Of a stretch of DNA of 64,000 nt, positions 42,601 through 49,559 are shown piece by piece (position 1 is the stretch's first letter; every line of letters begins with the position of its first letter). The position numbers and the translations under genes are program-made. The notes under the pieces were generated by a model. It was not told the origin of the DNA, did not search any database, and saw only the letters and a program-made list of their open reading frames with translations. Source of the DNA: UBA987 sp002292105 (lineage in GTDB: Bacteria; Bacteroidota; Bacteroidia; NS11-12g; UBA9320); assembly GCA_943846675.1 (NCBI GenBank), contig OX044357.1:992001-1056000 (forward strand), in the 5' to 3' direction.

Positions 42601-43865
42601 CTACCTGTACAGTATCCACCTAAGAAAGCATATATACCATTACCTGCACTATTGTTAAAGAACGAGTTGTTGTTCATTTTACCAGTCGTGTAGTAGTGAT
42701 AGAATCCATACATGTAATATTCTGTTGTGTTGTCGCTCAGACGGTTTCGCTCAAATACAGCGTTTTCAGCGAAGTAACCATAAAAAAGGTACATGCTGTT
42801 ATCACAAGAGTTATTAATTACTTCATTGTCACTAGCCACTACGTTAGTTGCATAATAAGGGTATATGCCGTAGAAAGTACTAGATGAACTATTGCCATAT
42901 ACAGAGTTATTATTCATCTCCATTGGCTCAGAAGTCGTACCTTGACATCTGTAAGTATACGTTGCATAAAAACGGCTTGCAGTCAATCCGTGGATCTTGT
43001 TGTCATTGATTTGGATTTGCTGTGCAACAGAATTTCTGTTACCGTAGTAGCAATAGATTGCATATTTGTTTGAAGTTCCACTTCTGTTTGAGTGAATGTC
43101 GTTTCCTATTGCTTTTAAACCATTAGAGTAGTAATCGTAAATGTAGTAATAGTAAACGTGCATGATTTCATTCTTCTCAAACTTGTTGCCACCGGCACTA
43201 CGGTTATAATAGTTAGTAATACCATAGTAAGGTCCTGCACTGTTACCTGTAGAACCATTCCACATTTTACTGTTTGAGAATGTGTTGTACGATCCATGAT
43301 TTCCTGCAGATCTGTTAGACGTAGTCGAAGCAGAGAAGGCAATGTATGCCGTACTGTTTGAGGTACTTGTGTATTTAGAAACGATAAACTCACAATTGTC
43401 AAAAGTGTTGTAATCTGCATTGTTTTGCATCAAAACACATTTTGTGTTGTTGCTTGTACCTGCTGCATCAATCTTTAGGTTGTTAACCGTGATACGGTCA
43501 GCACCATTTAGACGCATTACATACGTAGAAGACGTTGTTGTGATTGTGTTGCCATTACCATTAATTGTAATGGTGTTTGTCGCGCTAGTTCCAGTAATCG
43601 CACCAAAGGTTACCGATTCACTGTAAGGACCTGAAGAAGCAACCACATTAACCGTTACTGCACCTTTTACCCCGTTTGTTCCGAGGGCTGAGGCAAGGTC
43701 AGCGAACGATTTGAAGTTTGTTCCGCTAGTTGCGGAAGCTGCGTTGACGGTGTACGTACCGTCTAATTGCGCCATTGCCATTCCACTTACCAAAAGTAAG
43801 CTGACAGACATAAGCACTCCCCGATAAAGGGACGAAAGCCATTTCGTTTGTTGATGTTGTTTCAT
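39654..43865 (-). CDS. T9SS-secreted beta-helix and PKD protein
   Basis: A 1,403-residue protein with signal peptide ending GMAMAQ. Residues about 35-560 form Asn/Ser/Tyr-rich coils (ITINGNGNTI; NDIHSNRSGTSNKYA), a right-handed beta-helix pattern with an unusually high tyrosine content. Residues about 570-800 are less clear. Then six PKD domains follow, each with a W-x-F-G/D turn: YSWDFGDP, YTWNFGNG, YKWDFQDG, FEWDFDGE, YEWRFGG, FNWTFGDG. The C-terminus (IFNVYPNPNTGIFNVKV..MQRVTIAN) is a T9SS type A sorting domain. Probably a cell-surface matrix or adhesion protein. Confidence 0.87.
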   Translation of the reverse strand: MKQHQQTKWLSSLYRGVLMSVSLLLVSGMAMAQLDGTYTVNAASATSGTNFKSFADLASALGTNGVKGAVTVNVVASSGPYSESVTFGAITGTSATNTITINGNGNTITTTSSTYVMRLNGADRITVNNLKIDAAGTSNNTKCVLMQNNADYNTFDNCEFIVSKYTSTSNSTAYIAFSASTTSNRSAGNHGSYNTFSNSKMWNGSTGNSAGPYYGITNYYNRSAGGNKFEKNEIMHVYYYYIYDYYSNGLKAIGNDIHSNRSGTSNKYAIYCYYGNRNSVAQQIQINDNKIHGLTASRFYATYTYRCQGTTSEPMEMNNNSVYGNSSSSTFYGIYPYYATNVVASDNEVINNSCDNSMYLFYGYFAENAVFERNRLSDNTTEYYMYGFYHYYTTGKMNNNSFFNNSAGNGIYAFLGGYCTGSLDVTHNTVVISANVQYYRYGFYAYHSNTFTSMNYKNNILVMTGSSGYTSYPVYAGPRNYKEMNWENNDFFINVSSGAVQYYAGSQHTTLAAFNNGVGNQTNISVDPKFTDLSKGNIVPTNPIIANYGQPGYATVDQVMTTRTACGPDLGAFEFTVDHTATNLVFTGSKECGGYMEAIKFTFNNGANVDLLGARAYYTINKGTAAEVHVEEAIDTIKASSSADYTFNAIPTFNEPGVNTIEVGLACDDNATNNVLTTTITITPAPHSFELSEGTNFPGYYNGGSMNNPDVTVPTKEVEYLVENPAKYDNADYSTDWTAAVVAMTSGGSDVSADADWTSVPTSGNKGVLKFDPDPALADSMVWLGLTVTDNNTGCDSTFGRWIYVPHSPAADWTAPDGCDGDVVAFVNGTKQETGATEYSWDFGDPASGAENNASTISDPVHKFSTYGTYTVTMTAWNFDYPKFTYTKTAQISISPVPTVAYRVNNACFGDDVTFINNTTLPSGITGTIDYTWNFGNGTTSKKKDESYKYPAPGGYKVTLTASLKGCAASLTKNANQFAKPVADFSVSGTCNLEDIEFMNASTIAIGNTGYKWDFQDGSVSNLSNPTHAFATPGAHTVKLTAVSEFGCTDETDRTFTLNESPKADFSLTDPCSETAVEFTREGSLPSGANSIFEWDFDGEKISTKENDNHKFSTVGVKNVSLKVSSDNGCSDMISKEFVVKLQAKADFVANNVCVGEDVVFTNNSEVAAGNLDYEWRFGGADASGMSTSSNTSPRHNYELADQSVTESFRVTLLAIVPGGCSDSIAKTVTVNAKSDASFTANTSWRNLVISNQATTDGNANQFNWTFGDGGRSNDVTPSYTYSVDQDMFEVCLAIINNAGCISKHCEMVEVDLANSSVNDIAANGIFNVYPNPNTGIFNVKVLSPESDLNIVIMDATGKTIKTVNTDASGVYNVDMTDVAAGVYMVQVINGNTSAMQRVTIAN

Positions 43866-44681
43866 CTGTTTTTGTTAAATTAAAAATTATTTGTTATACC
43901 TACACAGGATACTAATAATAACTCCTGCAACGCGAATGTAATCATACTCAACAGGTAAATTCTATCTAAAATAACCGTATCTGGCAGTAAAAAGTTCTTT
44001 ATGACAATGCTGTTACCTGTTTTAGCTGACCTGACACCGCAGTGAACCTACTTGTGACTGATTAAGCTCCATTAAATATGACAGTTATGGCGGGCTATTT
44101 GACATAAATGTAACATTTGGATGACAATTTGAATAAAAACGATTGAATCAAGGTGTCCAATTTATGTGATGCACGTCGCCTCTAGTTAATTTTACTAGTG
44201 TCTTTTTATCATTTCTGTTAAAATATTCTTAATCAGATGTTTATTCACTATTTCTTTAACTTTTATGTTTTTGTTTAATGTTTTTGTCAGACAAAATATG
44301 GCTTGGTTAGTTTCTTGTTTATTGTCACAAAATTGTAAAGTGTATGTTATTGCCATAGGCTTAAATGTTGGATATTTTATCTATTCTAGCCTTGATAATT
44401 AGAGATAGAAGGGTTTGAGTTTTGAGATTAATGCCGTATGCAGTGTTATACACTGAAAAAGAGTCTATTTGAGGATAATACGATTATTTATTATTGTTTT
44501 GTGTTGACTATTTAACTACTCGAAACGCAAATATTATAGATTAATATAGGAAGCAAATAAACCAAAAACTAAGACAAGAATTTCCATATAGCACGCAGCG
44601 ATGCGCACTACTTCTAAAAGTTAAGTTAAACCTAGAAATAGGAATTACTGGCGCTCCTAGGCTACACACCTTGGAGCGTTT
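43866..44681. other. Gene-free intergenic region, 816 bp
   Basis: No ORF over about 30 codons on either strand makes sense. The region is AT-rich. It must hold the promoter of the beta-helix gene (minus), but I find no exact TAnnTTTG on that strand. It contains a CAGTGT-tat-ACACTG palindrome (44441-44455), a small CGCA-gcga-TGCG hairpin near 44595, and an intrinsic terminator pointing to the plus strand at its right end with no plus-strand gene upstream. Confidence 0.6.
44441..44455. promoter_or_regulatory. Perfect palindrome CAGTGT-tat-ACACTG
   Basis: Six-base perfect arms with a three-base centre, inside the 816-bp gap. Size and symmetry fit a dimeric regulator site; nothing else supports it. 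Confidence 0.3.
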
Positions 44682-44688
44682 TTATTTT
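44652..44688 (+). terminator. Orphan plus-strand terminator
   Basis: CGCTCCTAGG-ctacaca-CCTTGGAGCG (one T-T mismatch) is followed on the plus strand by TTTTTATTTT. There is no T run on the minus strand, so it fits plus-strand transcription, yet the nearest plus-strand gene upstream (trmB) is 5 kb away behind another terminator. It overlaps the end of the C25-like gene. Confidence 0.6.
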
Positions 44689-46679
44689 AAAACCAATCGT
44701 TGCGTAGCGTTATTTGCCTTAATCAAATATAATCCTGGCGATAAACGTGTTAAGTCAAGCGTGTGTGTTTGTGCGCCAAATCCGGACAATAATCTATTAT
44801 GTACCTCTTGACCTTTAAGGTCTAGTACAGATACGGTTACTTCATCTCCTTTGTCGGCAGTATATCTCAGGGTTATTAATCCGGAAGTGGGATTAGGAAA
44901 AACACCCAAGTCATCGACCTTGGTTAAAATAGGATCCACAGAAGTGTTGATCAAGTTATCGGTTTGTGTAAAACGACCTTGGCTAAGATTATAGAAGCTA
45001 CCAGATTTGGTTTCCTCTAATCGCACACCACGTACCATAAAATACACTGTGCCCTGATGAGGCGCATCGTTGGAGTAGGTTGTGCCACTTATCGGGTCTG
45101 GATTCCATTTGGTGTATGGTCCTAAAGAGTCTTTGCTATAATAAACATAATAGCCATCTGCTCCGTCAGCTGAAGCTGTCCAGCTTAGATTAACTGTCTG
45201 ATTGGCGTCGGAAGTAGTGACTTTGAAATTTGTTGGTGGCGCATACATATGCATTCTTAGCGTCGGGTCACCCATTAATGCGACATGAATTTGATTGGTG
45301 AAAAAACCAGCATTGTATTCTGTCTTGTTATTTTGAGTCAGTTTCGCACAATATCCCGCAGTTTGGTTAAACGCCATTGGGTAAAAGTGCCAGTTTGGAC
45401 GTCCGGCCCAAGCATTTGTCAATCCACCATTTTCTACAGCTAAAGGAGCACGTAAAAAATTATTAGAAATATCCCAATTACCAAAGAAACTGCCAAACAA
45501 CATATTGAAGTATGCTGCTCCTTGATTGGTGACAAAATTGTCGGTAGTACCTATTCCACCTGCTGAGGTGTAAGAGCCAGGACCTGTTCCATAAGCAACA
45601 ATATATTGTTCGTCTTTTAACGTCGACATGTAGTCATTCTTGTTAACATTTTCGATGCCCACCATTGCCCCAAAGCTTCTGTAACCACTTGCACCAAATT
45701 GCTCGTTGGCGTTCGCTCCAAAATTTTCGTCGATTAAGGCTTTTTGAACTGGTGACGAGATGGCATACCGATAATTGTGATTTTTAGTAATGTACTGTTT
45801 GGTGAGTTCAAGTTCAGACTTGGAGAATTTTGGCATCCGAGATAAATCAACACGACCAATTCCATATTCCACTTTTCCTGGAAGTATGATCTGATCAAAC
45901 TTTCCATCGTTAGGCTCATTTTTGGTGTGCGGTCTAACGCCAGAAGTAACTGCGTAAATGTCACTCCAGCTTCCTGATAAAACACCATAATAAGCGTCAG
46001 CAGCCCATGCACCACAATGGTTTCCGCTACCTTCTTTGTGTCCGTCAGGTGGTACAACCCAATACGTGTCTTCACAATATATACCAGAATAAGGTACAGC
46101 AACGTGCCCAAGTATGTATACGTGATTTAGGTTTGGATATAGCTTTTTGTAATCGTCAATTTTCGATTTAATGGTGATGTGATCTGTTTTTTGTGAAACA
46201 ACGTATTCTACAACCTGATTGCCGTCTGCCACTAAATCCATCCGCATCATACCTAACGATTCGTTTAATCCTTCTGCCAATGCAGAATCAATCACAAGTA
46301 AAACAACGCCACGGTCGTGAACAGCGTCAACTTGCGCACCAGCAGTGACGTAGCCATAGCCAACTAGGCCAGCAGCTCCTGTTTTTTTGATTTGGTAATC
46401 ATACATTTTTCCTTTTTCGATTGCTCTATCTATAAAGGTTGAATCGTTAGCGCCTAAAGTAGCATATGCCGACCCCCAAGCCGCTGTCCCTAAATCCTTC
46501 CTGAAAATTTCATAACCAGTTGCATTGCTGGCTGGAATAAAATTAAGTGTTATTGCGGTTGCATCGCCATTTGCAATGGCTTCAGCAGTCACACTGTATT
46601 TGTCCGAACCTTGGGCAAAAGCAAGAAGGGAAAATAAAACGCAGAATAATGTAAGACCAAGTTTAGTAGTATGTTTCAT
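44682..46679 (-). CDS. T9SS-secreted C25-like (gingipain-fold) protein, probably inactive
   Basis: From ATG 46679, 665 residues with signal ending LLAFAQ. An N-terminal FN3-like domain is followed by a C25-type core: NHVYILGHVAVPYSG, DAYYGVLSG, VEYGIGRVDLSRMP and the closing block VALMGDPTLRM. Then a second FN3-like domain (NLSWTASADGADGYYVYY) and a T9SS sorting domain (LGVFPNPTSGLITL). In active C25 peptidases the catalytic His lies in a TGHGS-type loop and the Cys in a strand before a G-x-F/W turn. Here the matching places read GTGPGS (about residue 363) and FGSFFGNW (about residue 395), so both catalytic residues seem replaced. The alignment is by eye. Confidence 0.72.
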   Translation of the reverse strand: MKHTTKLGLTLFCVLFSLLAFAQGSDKYSVTAEAIANGDATAITLNFIPASNATGYEIFRKDLGTAAWGSAYATLGANDSTFIDRAIEKGKMYDYQIKKTGAAGLVGYGYVTAGAQVDAVHDRGVVLLVIDSALAEGLNESLGMMRMDLVADGNQVVEYVVSQKTDHITIKSKIDDYKKLYPNLNHVYILGHVAVPYSGIYCEDTYWVVPPDGHKEGSGNHCGAWAADAYYGVLSGSWSDIYAVTSGVRPHTKNEPNDGKFDQIILPGKVEYGIGRVDLSRMPKFSKSELELTKQYITKNHNYRYAISSPVQKALIDENFGANANEQFGASGYRSFGAMVGIENVNKNDYMSTLKDEQYIVAYGTGPGSYTSAGGIGTTDNFVTNQGAAYFNMLFGSFFGNWDISNNFLRAPLAVENGGLTNAWAGRPNWHFYPMAFNQTAGYCAKLTQNNKTEYNAGFFTNQIHVALMGDPTLRMHMYAPPTNFKVTTSDANQTVNLSWTASADGADGYYVYYSKDSLGPYTKWNPDPISGTTYSNDAPHQGTVYFMVRGVRLEETKSGSFYNLSQGRFTQTDNLINTSVDPILTKVDDLGVFPNPTSGLITLRYTADKGDEVTVSVLDLKGQEVHNRLLSGFGAQTHTLDLTRLSPGLYLIKANNATQRLVLK

Positions 46680-46847
46680 TAGATGTCTGTTGAATAAAAC
46701 GAAGATAATAAAACTGAGGAGAGGGCTGTTTGTGGCGTTTGCAATATTATTGGCATCTTCCCGTAAACCGTCTAATGCGTTAATCAACATATTGGGATGC
46801 AATTATTTGCATGTGTTGCCGTTTAGAGAGTAACTAAAAATTAAAGA

Positions 46848-47774
46848 ATGAATTTTCGAGCAGTATGTACCATGTTAACCCTGGTTGTTTTGTTTTCTAG
46901 TTTTTCTACTAAAAATAAACCGATACGAAACAAAAACTTGCCGAAATATTTTGTTGAGGTTCAATCTGGTAAAGTATGGTTGCCAGTAAGAAATGATAGA
47001 CCTATTAATACTCATAGTTGGGCGAAACGCGTCGATTCTTGTGAGACATTTTACATAGCGGAATCGGAAGTTTCAAATGGCGATTACAAATTGTATTTAA
47101 GCAGTCTAAAACAGAACGGCTTAATTCAGGAATATAATCTTGCACTGCCAGACACAACAGTATGGCGGCAAAAACTAACCTACCAAGAGCCATATGTTAA
47201 GTACTACTTTCAGCATCCGGCTTATACAGATTACCCTGTGGTTGGTGTATCTAAAAAGCAAGCATTAAACTATTGTAAATGGTTGACTGACTCTTTGCAT
47301 GCAGAAGATCCTCAAGTAGGTATAAAAGTTACACTTCCAACAAGAAAGCAATGGATTCGTGCTGCACGAGGTAGCGAAGAGCACCAAAGTTACGCCATGT
47401 CGTTCCCTTCTGGGTTAAGAAATTCTAAGGGCGTTTTTATGTACAATCATAGAGTCATTGGAGGTGAAAACATTTACTTAGATGAAGAAACAAAGGAGTA
47501 TAAGTTAGTCCCAAGAAACGTCATGTCTTTTTCTGTCTTTGGGGATGATGGAGGATTGATAGCCGCTCAAGTCAAATCTTACTGGCCAAATACGTTTGGT
47601 ACTTACAACATGTGTGGTAATGTGGCAGAATTAATTGCTGATGATACCGTCGCACTTGGAGGAAGCTGGTTGGATCCCGGCTACGACATTCGTATTGAAA
47701 GCGAAAAACCTGCTGGTCAAGCTTCTTGTTTGATAGGATTTAGAGTAATTGCTTACATAAATTTACATGAATAA
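46848..47774 (+). CDS. SUMF1/formylglycine-generating-like domain protein
   Basis: A 308-residue exported protein with an N-terminal hydrophobic signal (MNFRAVCTMLTLVVLFSSFS). The core matches the SUMF1 fold: FYIAESEVSNGDYKLYL, YPVVGVSKKQALNYCKWL, KVTLPTRKQWIRAARGS, NTFGTYNMCGNVAEL and VALGGSWLDPGYDIR, ending GFRVIAY. In Bacteroidota this fold occurs in the gliding/T9SS proteins GldJ and GldK as well as in many unrelated proteins; without a lipobox I do not assign it to either. No sulfatase gene is near. Confidence 0.82.
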   Translation: MNFRAVCTMLTLVVLFSSFSTKNKPIRNKNLPKYFVEVQSGKVWLPVRNDRPINTHSWAKRVDSCETFYIAESEVSNGDYKLYLSSLKQNGLIQEYNLALPDTTVWRQKLTYQEPYVKYYFQHPAYTDYPVVGVSKKQALNYCKWLTDSLHAEDPQVGIKVTLPTRKQWIRAARGSEEHQSYAMSFPSGLRNSKGVFMYNHRVIGGENIYLDEETKEYKLVPRNVMSFSVFGDDGGLIAAQVKSYWPNTFGTYNMCGNVAELIADDTVALGGSWLDPGYDIRIESEKPAGQASCLIGFRVIAYINLHE

Positions 47775-47805
47775 TTACGTCTAAATTCCCATATTTGATT
47801 GCAAT

Positions 47806-48180
47806 ATGAAAAAATCATTTAAAATCACCAGCCTGTTGGCGTTTGTCCTACTCGTTGTGGGGTCTTCTTGTAATCTATCCAAGAAAGTTGTTGAGTCAGA
47901 AACGGAAACCAAAATTACTTGTAATGATCAAATTACATACTCTAGTACAATAAAAGGCATTTTCGATGCGCGTTGTACTGGCTGTCATTCTGGCCCAAAA
48001 CCAGCAAACGCTATCGACTTGACGTCATACGAAACCGCTTCAAAAGTGGTTGCCCACAGGTTAAAATGTGTCATAACTTGGAGTGATAACTGTAATAGAA
48101 TGCCTCCTTCTGGCGGCCAGTTATCATCAGAGGAAATTCAACAAATCAATTGTTGGATGGAGAATGGCTTCAAAAATTAA
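47806..48180 (+). CDS. c-type cytochrome-like lipoprotein
   Basis: A 124-residue protein with a lipobox signal (VVGSSC). It has one standard heme c motif, CTGCH, followed by the C-terminal block RMPPSGGQLSSEEIQQINCW, where MPP may give the axial Met. It is the clear homologue of the CX4CH lipoprotein at 32730-33116. It follows the SUMF1 gene by 31 bases and overlaps the end of the convergent PKD gene by 4. Confidence 0.82.
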   Translation: MKKSFKITSLLAFVLLVVGSSCNLSKKVVESETETKITCNDQITYSSTIKGIFDARCTGCHSGPKPANAIDLTSYETASKVVAHRLKCVITWSDNCNRMPPSGGQLSSEEIQQINCWMENGFKN

Positions 48181-49505
48181 AGCCTAACAATACGTTTGGT
48201 GACGTGGTGCCCACCAGAATATATGTGCATAATGTAGATACCTGACTCGTCAGGTAAGTTAATTTGGCTGTCTTTTTTGAAAGCCGAGGCGCTAACTTTT
48301 TCACCTGTACAAGTGAATATCTCTACCTCGTATACGTCTGTTTTTGATTTTGGGGATACTGTTACGTATGACTGCGCTGGATTAGGGTATACATCAAACT
48401 GAGCAGTAGCAAATTCCTGTATAGACGAGTTTCTGTCTCGTACGTGAATAAAGTCTTCTTTTGTTTCTGTTGCTGAGCCATTCTTGTCAGTGGCTTTTAA
48501 GGTGACGGTATACCATCCCGTATCTTGGAATACAACTTTAGGATGCGCTTCATTTTCTGAAGTGCCATTGACGAAAACAAATCCGGTATTCGGGCTCATC
48601 GTCCAGACAAAAGAAAGGTCGTCTCCTTCTGATTTGTTTGTGAAATTAACAACGGTGCCTTGTTTTGGCGAAACTTTGTCTGATTCGAAATCAACCACTA
48701 TTGGTGTTACCTTAGACCATTCATTTCTATACTGAACAACCGTCGGTGTAAACCGTCCTAAAACTTCGTTGCCTGTAATGGTCAGCATCGGTATTTTTTC
48801 CGTGGTACTTAGCCACTTGTATTCGATACGTGTAACATACTGTCCAAACTTAATGGAAGGCGTCGAAACACTTATGGAATCCAATTCAGTAATGACACTT
48901 TTCACACGAATACACTCTACGTCTTTGGCATATGGCGTTGATATTTTACCCCATCCGTCAACGGTCGTTACACGGTTTCCTTTTCTAATAAACGAGCCTA
49001 GTTTTATACCTGCAGATATGGGCACTTCCACATCAAAAGTTGTTGAGTCCTTATCTCCGTACTTAAGCGGAAATACAAATATTTCATCAGCATCTGTGTG
49101 TTTTCCTGTTTGCGGAAGCGGAATAGCGGCGAATTGAAATCCCATGCCTACATCACGAAAACTGGCATTTGAATTCTGAAAAAAATTATAAATATTTTTA
49201 AATTGGAAATTGCCAAAGCCAAGTGTGTCAGTCACTTTTTTCCCAAATGTTGTAAAGCCAAAATTTAGGATATATGGAGTTCTTAAGCTGCTCACATATT
49301 TGTCCATGTCGTCACCGGTATTGGTGAGTTTCGTATAATCCCATGATACGTTCTCACCTGTTTTGCTCACATCCACCCCAAAAGCTAAAGCTGTTGAGTA
49401 TTCAATTTCGTCGCCAGAACTAGGCATGTGGTTTTTGTTGATTGTGATTTGGCCAAATACGTTGATTGCGGCCATACAACATAAAAGAATTGAAATGCGT
49501 AACAT
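48177..49505 (-). CDS. T9SS-secreted PKD-domain protein
   Basis: A 442-residue protein with signal ending INVFGQ. The first 270 residues are a beta-rich region I do not recognise, common in Bacteroidota surface proteins. A single PKD domain follows (VVNFTNKSEGDDLSFVWTMS..GWYTVTLKATD), then a T9SS sorting domain (FDVYPNPAQSYVTV..VTKRIVRL). Divergent from the M1 peptidase gene with 54 bases between starts. Confidence 0.83.
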   Translation of the reverse strand: MLRISILLCCMAAINVFGQITINKNHMPSSGDEIEYSTALAFGVDVSKTGENVSWDYTKLTNTGDDMDKYVSSLRTPYILNFGFTTFGKKVTDTLGFGNFQFKNIYNFFQNSNASFRDVGMGFQFAAIPLPQTGKHTDADEIFVFPLKYGDKDSTTFDVEVPISAGIKLGSFIRKGNRVTTVDGWGKISTPYAKDVECIRVKSVITELDSISVSTPSIKFGQYVTRIEYKWLSTTEKIPMLTITGNEVLGRFTPTVVQYRNEWSKVTPIVVDFESDKVSPKQGTVVNFTNKSEGDDLSFVWTMSPNTGFVFVNGTSENEAHPKVVFQDTGWYTVTLKATDKNGSATETKEDFIHVRDRNSSIQEFATAQFDVYPNPAQSYVTVSPKSKTDVYEVEIFTCTGEKVSASAFKKDSQINLPDESGIYIMHIYSGGHHVTKRIVRL

Positions 49506-49559
49506 TGTGTTCTTGATTTAATTGGATATTTTACGAATTTAACGATACTATTTTAGAGA

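Noticed and set aside
43115..43420. Several 60-100-codon frames inside the large T9SS genes
   Set aside because: They are antisense or out-of-frame shadows of long, well-supported genes with low-complexity coding.
46848..47774. Assignment of the SUMF1 gene to gldJ or gldK
   Set aside because: No lipobox and no neighbouring gld genes; the fold is shared by many proteins.
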